Assembly: GCF_031312535.1 (NCBI RefSeq)
Contig: NZ_CP133594.1
Coordinates: 744,001 to 808,000 of the forward strand
DNA from: Methanolobus mangrovi
Lineage (GTDB): Archaea; Halobacteriota; Methanosarcinia; Methanosarcinales; Methanosarcinaceae
Direction: 5' to 3'
DNA length: 64,000 bases
The first letter of the stretch is position 1; each line of letters opens with the position of its first letter. The notes beneath the pieces are model-generated. The model did no database searches. It saw only the letters and a program-made list of their open reading frames with translations, and was not told where the DNA came from. Of this stretch, positions 1 through 8,238 are shown in pieces. A program made the position numbers and the translations under genes.

Positions 1-142
1 GATTAAATGAATATGCAATGGTCTATGTATCTACAAAGCAGATTTGAATGAGATAAAATAAACATATAAGAGTAAAGAGGGATAAAGCCCCTTTTGTTGT
101 TTATTTGCCAATTTCTGGGCAGTAACCGTATTCTCCCCCGCT

Positions 143-2857
143 TTATCTTATACGTGCAGCTACCACTTTATATTCGGGACATTGGGTATCACTGTCGCAA
201 ACGTCAGATGTTAGATTATTAATCATAACTTCAGAAAAGTGGAAAGTTGTGCTTAATATCCCTTTTTTTACCGCAGTTGAGATCCGGGCTTTGATATCTG
301 TTTTTCCACGTGGTGATTCTACACAGACCATATCGCCATTATTGATCGAATATTCTTTTGCATCATCAGGATGTATCAAAAGTACATCTTCGGTAACTAT
401 TTGTTCATTCGGGGTACGACGGGTCATTGCTCCGCTGTTGTAATGTTCCAATCCACGGTTGGTTGTAATAATGAAAGGATAATCTTTGCTGTGTTCCTGC
501 AGCTCTGACGTTTCCTTATATGTCTGTTTATAGAATGCTCCCTTGCCCCGTTTGAAGTTTTCTTCATGCAATGTAGGAGTATCACCACCGCCATCAGCCA
601 CAGGCCATTGCAATCCGTTCTTGCCCAGATTTTGCCAGGTAATACCTTTAAAGAAAGGAACTATTTGAGCAATTTCATTTAACACATTTTGTGCCGAGTA
701 GTCAGGTTGTGGATATCCCATGCGTTGCATGATCTCCGTTATTATCTGTCCATCGGGTCTGGTGCCGGATAAAGGGTTAACTACTCTGTTCACACGTTGT
801 ACGCGACGTTCTCCATTGGTGAAGGTACCTTCTTTCTCCAAGAACGAAGCAGCGGGTAGTATAACAGTAGCAAGCCTCGCGGTTTCGGTCATGAACAATT
901 CCTGTACAACCAGAAGCTCCAGTTTGCTCAATGCTCTTATAACCATCTGGCTATTTGAGTCCGTTTGAACCACATTTTCTCCGATTATCCACATAGCTTT
1001 CAGTTTATCCTGCAATGCAGCTTCGTACATCTGCGGAATATTATAACCTATATGTTTGGGTAATTTGGCGCCATAAAAATCTTCATACAGGGCATGTATC
1101 TCATCGTTGGTCACATCTAAATAACCTGCACCCTGATTTGGCTGACAACCCATATCGGCTGCACCCTGTACATTGTTTTGTCCACGCAATGGATTAACAC
1201 TCACACCCGGAAGACCTATATTGCCTGTGATCATTGCCAGATTAGCAATCAGCATAACAGTTGAGGTACCCTGTGAATTCTCGGTTGCTCCAAGCCCATG
1301 GAAAGACATTGCATTTTTTGCGGAGGCATAAGCAATTGCAGCTTCATGCACCAGATTACGATCAACACCCGTTATGCTTTCCAGTTCATCAATGTTCTGC
1401 GATAGGATATGTTGTTTGAATTCTTCAAATCCTTCGGTGCGTTGTTCTATAAATGAAGTATCTATCAAATCCTCTTTAATGATATAATAAAAGAAAAGAT
1501 TCATCAAAGCCACATTAGTACCGGGTTTTAGCTGTAAATGGTAATGAGCATAACGTGCCAGTTCGGTCTTACGGGGATCGATCACTATCAGTGTTGTATC
1601 CTTCATGGCGGCTTGCTTGATCTTTGCACCTGTGACCGGATGTGCATCCGTAGGATTAGCCCCGAACACCAAAATACAATCGGTGTGTTTGATATCGTCA
1701 ATTGAATTGGTGGCAGCACCGGTTCCAAAAGTGCGTTGCATACCTAAGGCAGTAGGGGAATGGCATACACGGGCACAGTTATCGATATTGTTAGTGCCGA
1801 TCACTGCACGCATGAATTTTTGCATCAGGTAGTTTTCTTCGTTGGGACAACGTGCTGATGAAATACCGGCAATATGGTCCGGGTCATTTTTTTTAATGAT
1901 CCTATTCAGTTCTGATGCGATAAAATCATAGGCTTCATCCCAGTTTGCCTCCACAAATACACCATTCTTTTTGATAAATGGTGTTCTGATACGGTCGGGG
2001 TGATTATAGAACGAGAATGCAAATCTTCCTTTTAAACACAGATGACCAGAATTGACTTTGCTATCCCATGGGGCTTGTATAAATCTAACTTTTTCGTCTT
2101 TAACAGCTACCTCTAAATTACATCCTACGCCACAATAAGTGCAAATGGTTCGGATCTTTTCATCTGCAATAATGGATTTGGATTCGTACACATCCGATAT
2201 TGCAGAAGTAGGACATGCCTGTGCACAGGCTCCGCAACTTACGCAGGATGATTCAATAAAAGATGTATCCATACCTTTAATGACCCTGCTTTCAAATCCT
2301 CTTCCGGCCATGCTCAGCACGAACATTCCCTGGACTTCGTCACAGGCTCTGACACAACGTGAACAATTGATGCATTTTGACAGATCAGAAGTCATATAAG
2401 GATGACTCAGGTCTCTGGTCCTGTTCAGATTATCTTTGCCAACCGGATATCGTACATCTCTTACACCCACACGTGCAGCTACTTCCTGTAGCTCGCAATT
2501 GTTGTTGACCTCGCAGGTTAGACAATCCAGTGGATGGTTGGTAAGTACTAATTCGATAATGTTTTTACGCAATTTTAAAATACGCTCTGAAGAAGGATAT
2601 ATGTAGATTCCTTCCGAAACCGGTGTATGACACGAGGCCATCACTTTAGCTGGTCCATCCTGTTCTAATGCAACATCCACACTGCACACTCGGCAGGCAC
2701 CAAAGGGCTTTAAATGAGGCGTATCACATAAGGTTGGAATCAGTTTATCGCTATGTGAGCGTTTCACGAATTGCAATATACTTTCGCCTTTCTGAATGGC
2801 ATATGGCTGGTCATTGATATACGCTATTTTGTTCATGTGCATCGTTTTTTCTAACAT
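143..2857 (-). CDS. fdhA: Formate dehydrogenase alpha subunit, bacterial NAD-linked type
   Basis: Molybdopterin oxidoreductase of 904 residues expected to oxidise formate to CO2 in the cytoplasm. The N-terminus is NuoG-like: [2Fe-2S] cysteines C44, C55, C58 and C76, then a H108/C112/C115/C121 cluster site. Two ferredoxin-type motifs follow (KCINCSRCVRACDE and SCVSCGACAQACPT), then the CTYCGVGC [4Fe-4S] motif that opens the molybdopterin domain. The active-site motif CARVCHSP carries Cys365 where selenoenzymes have Sec, followed by the conserved His366. This is the FdsA-like architecture, not the short F420-linked FdhA typical of methanogens. It lies 37 nt downstream of a NuoEF-like subunit, so an operon is likely. 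There is no good Shine-Dalgarno; Met8 (start 2836) is an alternative. Bacterial origin is inference from architecture. Confidence 0.9.
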   Translation of the reverse strand: MLEKTMHMNKIAYINDQPYAIQKGESILQFVKRSHSDKLIPTLCDTPHLKPFGACRVCSVDVALEQDGPAKVMASCHTPVSEGIYIYPSSERILKLRKNIIELVLTNHPLDCLTCEVNNNCELQEVAARVGVRDVRYPVGKDNLNRTRDLSHPYMTSDLSKCINCSRCVRACDEVQGMFVLSMAGRGFESRVIKGMDTSFIESSCVSCGACAQACPTSAISDVYESKSIIADEKIRTICTYCGVGCNLEVAVKDEKVRFIQAPWDSKVNSGHLCLKGRFAFSFYNHPDRIRTPFIKKNGVFVEANWDEAYDFIASELNRIIKKNDPDHIAGISSARCPNEENYLMQKFMRAVIGTNNIDNCARVCHSPTALGMQRTFGTGAATNSIDDIKHTDCILVFGANPTDAHPVTGAKIKQAAMKDTTLIVIDPRKTELARYAHYHLQLKPGTNVALMNLFFYYIIKEDLIDTSFIEQRTEGFEEFKQHILSQNIDELESITGVDRNLVHEAAIAYASAKNAMSFHGLGATENSQGTSTVMLIANLAMITGNIGLPGVSVNPLRGQNNVQGAADMGCQPNQGAGYLDVTNDEIHALYEDFYGAKLPKHIGYNIPQMYEAALQDKLKAMWIIGENVVQTDSNSQMVIRALSKLELLVVQELFMTETARLATVILPAASFLEKEGTFTNGERRVQRVNRVVNPLSGTRPDGQIITEIMQRMGYPQPDYSAQNVLNEIAQIVPFFKGITWQNLGKNGLQWPVADGGGDTPTLHEENFKRGKGAFYKQTYKETSELQEHSKDYPFIITTNRGLEHYNSGAMTRRTPNEQIVTEDVLLIHPDDAKEYSINNGDMVCVESPRGKTDIKARISTAVKKGILSTTFHFSEVMINNLTSDVCDSDTQCPEYKVVAARIR

Positions 2858-2894
2858 CTGATTATCTATTGTCTAAAAGTAGATTTGAAAAAAT

Positions 2895-4544
2895 TCATTG
2901 AAAATAAACTTTTAATTCGTTGTCAAAGCCTTGCAGCGCATTTTTTACGGGTAAAGGAAGTCCGCCTCCCAGGGCACACAGGGAACCTTGTTGCATAGTG
3001 TCCAATAAGTCGCTGAATAATTGCCGATCAATTTTATAATTGCTATCGGTTGCTTTTTGCAACAGTTCGAAACCACGTGTCGAGCCTAATCTGCAGGGGA
3101 AACACTTTCCACAGCTTTCATGCGCTGTGAACTGGAACAGGTGTTTTATGTATTCGATAATCGGGAAGTTTTCGGGAATACTTACAATGGAGCCATGCCC
3201 TAATAAAAAGCCATTTTCAGCAAATGATTCAAAAGAGACCTGTAAGGAGTTAATCATTGATACCGGAACCAAACCTCCTAATATTCCTCCAATGTGCAAA
3301 GCTTTTACATCGCTCTTGAAACCGCTACCTAATTCTTCGATTACGGTTTTAAGCGGAGTGCCCATTTCAACTTCATAAATCCCGGGTCTATTAAAGAAAC
3401 CATCCAATGAGATTAATTTGGTGCCTTTAGATTGTGACGAACCTATCCGGTTAAAAGCATCTCCACCGTGTTCAACAATAAAGGGGACATTAGCAAAGGT
3501 TTCAACGCTGTTCACCAGCGTAGGCATATTGAATAAACCCTGTTGTGCCGGGAACGGTGGACGAACGCGTACTTCAGGGCTTTGTCCTTCTATGGATGAA
3601 AGCAATGCCGTTTCTTCGCCGCATATGTAGGCACCCTGAGCTTTGATCAATTTGAATACGAACGAAAAACCTGAGTTTTGTATATTATTTCCCAGTAAAT
3701 TTAGATCTTCAAGTTCTCTGATGCTTTGCCTGATTACCGTCTGTGATTCAGGATACTCAGCCCTGATATATACCACACCGGTATTCGCACCACTTACGTA
3801 ACCTGCTATCAGCATACCTAATAAAACTCTCAATGGTTGTTGTTCCAATAAGTATCGATCAGAGTAGGCTCCGGGATCACCTTCGTCAGCATTGCAAACA
3901 ATGAACTTATATTTGCCTTCGGCTTCTTTAATAGTTTCCAGCTTGAATCCCATCGGGAAGCCAGCCCCTCCACGCCCTCTTACATGTGCTTTATGGACCT
4001 CATCCAGCACTTGATCAGGGGTTTGTGTAAATAAGTACTTCAGTTGTTTGGCAAATAACTCCACAGTTAACGGATTTTGCATTAAGATGGCTGTTCCCTG
4101 TGCCTGAGTCCCATATGTTTCTTGTGTAGCAGTTTTTGATCTAATTAATGAAGCAATGTTAGTAATATCTTCGCCGGAGTAATTCTGTCCATTGTAATAG
4201 AATGCACTATTCTCATGGCACCTGCCAAGACAGGTCATTTCACCAATCTCTTCTTCTTTCAAGTGATTTTTCAGTTCACTTTTCACTCGTGGTTGTGTAC
4301 CGGCGCATAAGCAAGCGCTTCCGTTACATACATATGCTTTTTTGCCTTTGTTTTCAGGTCGAAGAAAATCATAAAATGAGAGTGTGCTATAGATATTGGC
4401 TTCACCCAGCAAATATTCTCTGGCAATTTCTTGCATTTCCTGCAAGTCAGGTGTGCCACTTTCTTCAGCCAGCTGACCTAATTTCTCAAAAAGGTTTTCA
4501 TGTAAACCTTTACGAGCGGATAAATAACTTAAATTTTCTGACAT
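2895..4544 (-). CDS. NAD-binding NuoE-NuoF fusion, formate dehydrogenase beta/gamma subunit
   Basis: A 549-residue diaphorase-type subunit that passes electrons from the formate dehydrogenase to NAD+. Residues about 1-120 are a thioredoxin-like NuoE domain with [2Fe-2S] ligands C73, C78, C105 and C109. The rest is NuoF: the FMN/NAD motif RGRGGAGFP at 189-197, CNADEGDPGA, GEETALL, and a C-terminal [4Fe-4S] site ESCGKCFPC with a distant fourth Cys in SLCALGG. The fused E-F layout matches FdsB/HoxF/HylB-type subunits of bacteria. It is the first gene of the two-gene unit. A gamma or delta subunit and the chaperone FdhD are not visible in the window but could lie beyond base 1. NAD(P) as acceptor is inferred from the FMN/NAD motifs. 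Confidence 0.88.
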   Translation of the reverse strand: MSENLSYLSARKGLHENLFEKLGQLAEESGTPDLQEMQEIAREYLLGEANIYSTLSFYDFLRPENKGKKAYVCNGSACLCAGTQPRVKSELKNHLKEEEIGEMTCLGRCHENSAFYYNGQNYSGEDITNIASLIRSKTATQETYGTQAQGTAILMQNPLTVELFAKQLKYLFTQTPDQVLDEVHKAHVRGRGGAGFPMGFKLETIKEAEGKYKFIVCNADEGDPGAYSDRYLLEQQPLRVLLGMLIAGYVSGANTGVVYIRAEYPESQTVIRQSIRELEDLNLLGNNIQNSGFSFVFKLIKAQGAYICGEETALLSSIEGQSPEVRVRPPFPAQQGLFNMPTLVNSVETFANVPFIVEHGGDAFNRIGSSQSKGTKLISLDGFFNRPGIYEVEMGTPLKTVIEELGSGFKSDVKALHIGGILGGLVPVSMINSLQVSFESFAENGFLLGHGSIVSIPENFPIIEYIKHLFQFTAHESCGKCFPCRLGSTRGFELLQKATDSNYKIDRQLFSDLLDTMQQGSLCALGGGLPLPVKNALQGFDNELKVYFQ

Positions 4545-4967
4545 AGGATTCGTGAGTCCTGTTACAGTAGGTTGATTTTTAGCTCTAGCTAGTTTTGAGC
4601 CAAATAATAGCTATGACATGTTCATTCAGGGGATTAAGTTAAATTCGATTTTAAAATCAATTTTAATACATTATTCAATCGTAAAATCAATTGGATAATG
4701 GGTATTATTTCCCTCTGCAACTACACATTTAACTACGTTTTATGTAGTTAAATAAATATTAATACTGTAAACTGTTGTTTTTGTACAAAACGCTTTCGAG
4801 TCAGGAGCAACCATTCAAAATCTTTTAAGACACTGTAATTTTGGATTGGAGAGAAATGTTATCCATTTTTTGGCTTTTCCTGAAAGGACGCAATACCCGA
4901 AGCGAAAAGCAATGAAGAATAAAAAATAGGTTCAGACAATTTTTTAAGGGTTGCAATCAATTTAATA
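4545..4967. promoter_or_regulatory. 423-bp divergent intergenic region between formate dehydrogenase and MDR genes
   Basis: No long gene is supported. It holds a perfect 12-bp palindrome GATTTTAAAATC (4647-4658), the 10-mer AAAATCAATT twice (4653-4662 and 4684-4693), and a perfect 10-bp inverted repeat at 4727-4753. A 19-codon mini-ORF with a GGAG site lies at 4857-4916. A 7-bp stem GCTTTTC/GAAAAGC (4873-4879 with 4904-4910) falls inside it. The repeats are plausible operators for the divergent genes; no binding protein is known. Confidence 0.45.
4727..4753. promoter_or_regulatory. Perfect 10-bp inverted repeat, candidate operator
   Basis: Arms ATTTAACTAC (4727-4736) and GTAGTTAAAT (4744-4753) flank a 7-nt spacer. 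The repeat is about 185 bp upstream of the NuoEF-like start and 230 bp upstream of the MDR gene. It is not followed by a T-tract in either direction, so an operator is more likely than a terminator. Confidence 0.4.
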
Positions 4968-4982
4968 ATGAGAGGTATCCGG

Positions 4983-5957
4983 ATGAAAGCAGTGGTGTAT
5001 GAAAGATATGGTTCGCCTGATGTTCTTGAATTTAAAGATATAGCCAAACCTGTCCCAAAGGATAATGAGTTCCTCATAAGGATACATGCCACAACAGTGA
5101 ACAGAACTGACTGTGGACTGCGGGAGGCTGATCCTTTTATTGCACGCTTTTTCACAGGTCTCATCAGACCAAAGAATAAGATACTTGGGACTGAATTTGC
5201 CGGGGAGGTCGAAGCAATAGGCAAAGATGTGAAGCAATTTAAAAAAGGCGATCATGTCTTTGGACATAGCGGAGATAAATTTGGTGCTCATGCTGAGTAC
5301 ATTTGCCTGACCGAAGATGATCCGGTGGCAATAAAACCGGATAATATGACCTATGAAGAAGCTGCCTCGGTTTGCGATGGTGCAATACTGGCATTGACCT
5401 ATCTTAGTAAAGCAAACATTCAGAAAGGGCATAAAGTCCTTATATACGGAGCCTCCGGGTCAATTGGTACTGCAGGGGTGCAGCTTGCCAAATACTATGG
5501 GGCTGAGGTTACAGGAGTATGCAGCACCACGAATTTAGAAATGGTGAGCTCTCTGGGAGCAGATGAAGTGATTGATTACACTAAAGAAGATTTCACCCAA
5601 ACCGACCAAACGTATGAAGTTGTTTTTGATGCGGTGGGTAAAAGTTCATTTTCCCGTTGCAAAAATCTTCTAAAAGCAGGTGGAATCTATTTCTCTACAG
5701 AACTTGGATACATGGCCCAGAATCCATTTCTGGACTTGTGGACCTCAATGTTCGGTAGCAAAAAGGTAATGTTCCCGCTTCCAAAATACACCAAAAAGGA
5801 TGTTCTCTTTTTCAAAGAACTTATCGAGATGGGAAAGATAAAAGCTGTTATTGACAGGCAGTATACATTGGAGCAGATTGTAGAGGCTTACATGTATGTC
5901 GAAAAAGGGCACAAAAAGGGAAATGTCGTAATAACTCTGGACCGTGGCTCTCAATGA
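4983..5957 (+). CDS. NAD(P)-dependent MDR-family alcohol dehydrogenase / quinone oxidoreductase
   Basis: Zinc-independent-looking medium-chain dehydrogenase/reductase of 324 residues. The N-terminal GroES-like domain ([15 protein letters not shown], then [12 protein letters not shown]) is followed by a Rossmann domain with the nucleotide-binding stretch [23 protein letters not shown]. The catalytic-zinc Cys and the structural Cys4 lobe of classical zinc alcohol dehydrogenases are not evident, so a quinone- or enone-reductase type is more likely than an alcohol dehydrogenase; the physiological substrate is unknown. The start at 4983 is chosen over 4968 because AGAGGT (4971-4976) sits 6 nt upstream and the family begins MKA. 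It is transcribed away from the formate dehydrogenase and appears to be a single-gene unit. Confidence 0.85.
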   Translation: MKAVVYERYGSPDVLEFKDIAKPVPKDNEFLIRIHATTVNRTDCGLREADPFIARFFTGLIRPKNKILGTEFAGEVEAIGKDVKQFKKGDHVFGHSGDKFGAHAEYICLTEDDPVAIKPDNMTYEEAASVCDGAILALTYLSKANIQKGHKVLIYGASGSIGTAGVQLAKYYGAEVTGVCSTTNLEMVSSLGADEVIDYTKEDFTQTDQTYEVVFDAVGKSSFSRCKNLLKAGGIYFSTELGYMAQNPFLDLWTSMFGSKKVMFPLPKYTKKDVLFFKELIEMGKIKAVIDRQYTLEQIVEAYMYVEKGHKKGNVVITLDRGSQ

Positions 5958-5999
5958 ATTGTAATGTACGGTGTAAAAGACGTTCTTTAGTAATATACA

Positions 6000-6012
6000 G
6001 TATATTTAAATA
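6000..6012 (+). promoter_or_regulatory. TATA box of the 6081 gene
   Basis: The A/T run TATATTTAAATAA lies about 70-80 bp upstream of the start at 6081. It would place transcription initiation near 6030, leaving a leader that contains the AAGGAGT ribosome-binding site. Assigned by motif only. Confidence 0.4.
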
Positions 6013-6080
6013 ATAGAAACTCAGTATATGACTTCCGTCCACTATTGCCAAGCATACTTTCACTTCAAGGAGTCTCCACA

Positions 6081-6692
6081 ATGAAATTGCCTATATCCAT
6101 AAAGCACGCACTGATCGAAGCAATGATCAAACAGTACACTGAGAATTCCCCATCTTCCAGGATTGGTGAAGAACCTCTCATGTTCTCGGTCCCACTGGCA
6201 AATATTCAGGAAGATGCAGAGGATTTCAAAATAACTGAATCCGACATTAATGCCACGGTTGTCGAAAATCCCGGTTCCCTGTCCCTCAGCGAAGAATCCG
6301 GTCCCCTGCTTTTTGTTCCACCTTTTACCCGGACCTGTGAGCGCTATGATGAAGCTCTCAATTATATCAAGGAAAACACATTATCCAATAAAAAATTCAC
6401 ACTTGAGTATGACCCTGCAATTAAGGAATCCCTTATCTACCATTTCTTCAGTGGTTCCATCGTCATGATAGTGCCTGATGGCATGACCAGCCTGTCCCAG
6501 CTAAATTTTGCTCTCATGGCTGGTGGAAGTAAACTTCGTGCGATCATGGATAACACAGGTGGTGGCTGGGTTTATGTTTTCCCTAAATACATCATGGAAT
6601 ACATGGAATGTGGCAAAACACCAGTGATGGATACCAATGTTCAACAGGTTCTCGCAAGTTATCTTGAAGATATATTTCCCGGTGAAGACTAA
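6081..6692 (+). CDS. Hypothetical protein, 203 residues
   Basis: I do not recognise this family. The predicted protein is soluble, has no signal peptide or membrane segment, and is acidic at the C-terminus. The centre (about residues 80-180) alternates charged helices with hydrophobic strands, including IVMIVPDGMTSLSQL and GGGWVYVFPKYI, suggesting a compact alpha/beta fold. The start at 6081 is preferred over 6045 because AAGGAGT lies at 6068-6074, 6 nt before the ATG, and the region between the two ATGs carries no clear domain. It has its own TATA-like promoter and no close operon partner. Confidence 0.7.
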   Translation: MKLPISIKHALIEAMIKQYTENSPSSRIGEEPLMFSVPLANIQEDAEDFKITESDINATVVENPGSLSLSEESGPLLFVPPFTRTCERYDEALNYIKENTLSNKKFTLEYDPAIKESLIYHFFSGSIVMIVPDGMTSLSQLNFALMAGGSKLRAIMDNTGGGWVYVFPKYIMEYMECGKTPVMDTNVQQVLASYLEDIFPGED

Positions 6693-6939
6693 AGGTTCGA
6701 TTACCTCTTAAGCAATTCAAACAATCCTACCTCAGATATCATCATTCTCATGATGGTCTTTTCACTTTTATATTTTCTTTAATTTCTCTGATAAATCATA
6801 CTCTCTTTTTTTATCCATATCTTAGATTAGTAACAATTATCAGAATGAAAGTTTCAAAAAAAATAATTCAGTACAGGTCAATAACTAATTGGGTAATGAT
6901 TTTCTTAAAAACATTTAAATTGTGTAATGGGGGAGTTAA

Positions 6940-8199
6940 ATGAAAATTAAGAACAAAATATTGATTTGTATTTTTATTACTTTATTCTTTATAAGTGTGC
7001 AAACTGTAGAAGCTCATGATTTTCTACTTGCACAAGGTACAGAAGAGCAGATAACTTTAAATGGATCATATCAAGGTGATCCTGTAATCTACGAAGACAT
7101 AATCGCCTGGAATGACAAACGCAATGGTAATTGGGATATTTATATGTACAATATCACTTCTGGAAACGAATCTTCAGTCACTACAAATGAATTTGACCAA
7201 TATTATCCTGCAATCTACGAGGATAGAATTGTTTGGTATGATAATCGCAGTGGTAACGATGATATCTACATGTATAATATCACTTCAGGCGATGAAGACC
7301 AGATTACCATAAATGAATCCGCTCAGTTAGATCCTGCAATTTACGGAAACTTCATAGTATGGACTGATTACCGTTATGGTCCTCTGGGTGACATCTACAT
7401 GTACAATACCACTTCATATACTGAATTCCCTGTGGCTGTGTACCATCAATCCCAATGGACTCCTGCAATCTATGGGAATAGGATAGTATGGGGAGATACC
7501 CGCAGTAACTGGAACATCTACATGTACAATGTCAGTTCAGGTAATACAACTCAGATAACAACAAACGAATCTAAGCAATATATTCCGGTAATTTATAAGG
7601 ATCTTATAGTTTGGTATGATGAACGTAATGGTAATGGTGACATCTATATGTATAACATTACTTCAGGTAATGAATCTCAGGTAACTACAAACGAATTCAA
7701 TCAGTACTATCCTGCAATCTACGAAGATAGAATTGTCTGGATGGATAACCGTACTGGAAACTGGGATATCTACATGTACAATATCACTTCAGGAAAAGAA
7801 TACCAGATTACTACAAACACATCCATGCAGTCTAATCCTGCAATCTACAAAGACAGGATTGTCTGGATGGATTATCGTAATGGTAATTCGGATATATACA
7901 TGTTCACTCTGGATCTTGTTGAAAAGGATCCATCAGAAGCAATTGGAGATTTCAAAGAACATGTTTTTGGTCTGCATAATGCAGATGCTTCTACCAAAAA
8001 AACCCTCAATGTAAAACTTGATAACGTTATCAATAAGCTTGATAAAGAAGACTATGACAAGGCTATCAAGAAACTGGAGGATTTTATTAAATTCGTTAAT
8101 GAGATGGTAGAAGAAGAAAGATTGGATAGTGCTCAGGCTGAGTTTCTAATTGATCAAGCGGAGAGACTCATTAATCTGATACAAAATTATGAAGGGTAA
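6940..8199 (+). CDS. Secreted seven-bladed TolB-like beta-propeller with helical C-terminal domain
   Basis: A 419-residue exported protein. A signal peptide (about 1-25, ending VEA) is followed by seven repeats of about 42 residues, each with the core PAIYxDRIVWxDxRxGNxDIYMYN; repeat 4 is slightly short. Seven blades match a closed propeller of the TolB/DPP6-like type common in methanogen surface proteins. From about residue 325 an all-helical segment (KKTLNVKLDNVINKLDKED and following) resembles the FIMAH-type helical domain of secreted archaeal and bacterial proteins. There is no C-terminal sorting signal or membrane anchor, so it may be released or held by partners. GGGGGAG lies at 6929-6935. 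The repeats are too even for a decayed gene. Confidence 0.85.
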   Translation: MKIKNKILICIFITLFFISVQTVEAHDFLLAQGTEEQITLNGSYQGDPVIYEDIIAWNDKRNGNWDIYMYNITSGNESSVTTNEFDQYYPAIYEDRIVWYDNRSGNDDIYMYNITSGDEDQITINESAQLDPAIYGNFIVWTDYRYGPLGDIYMYNTTSYTEFPVAVYHQSQWTPAIYGNRIVWGDTRSNWNIYMYNVSSGNTTQITTNESKQYIPVIYKDLIVWYDERNGNGDIYMYNITSGNESQVTTNEFNQYYPAIYEDRIVWMDNRTGNWDIYMYNITSGKEYQITTNTSMQSNPAIYKDRIVWMDYRNGNSDIYMFTLDLVEKDPSEAIGDFKEHVFGLHNADASTKKTLNVKLDNVINKLDKEDYDKAIKKLEDFIKFVNEMVEEERLDSAQAEFLIDQAERLINLIQNYEG

Positions 8200-8221
8200 T
8201 TACCCTTCATTGATCTTTTTT
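8189..8221. terminator. Palindromic terminator between convergent genes
   Basis: A perfect 22-bp palindrome at 8189-8210, with core GAAGGGTAATTACCCTTC at 8191-8208, overlaps the propeller gene stop codon and is followed by a CTTTTTT run. It sits between convergent genes. The T-tract is on the plus side, so the clearest role is ending the propeller transcript. Confidence 0.65.
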
Positions 8222-8238
8222 GCAGAAACTATCCTCAT

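Noticed and set aside
1-142. Imperfect stem AGAGGGATAAAGCCCCTTT after fdhA as a terminator
   Set aside because: Pairing is interrupted and the T-run is weak; not called.
3040-3378. 112-codon plus-strand frame within the NuoEF gene
   Set aside because: Antisense shadow of a conserved flavoprotein; no independent support.
4859-5432. Two overlapping minus-strand frames of 121 and 156 codons over the MDR gene
   Set aside because: They lie antisense to a well-supported gene and have no domain or ribosome site.
6690-6712. T-loop-like sequence GGTTCGATTACC suggesting a tRNA
   Set aside because: No acceptor, D-arm or anticodon arm upstream; the bases before it are the end of a protein gene.
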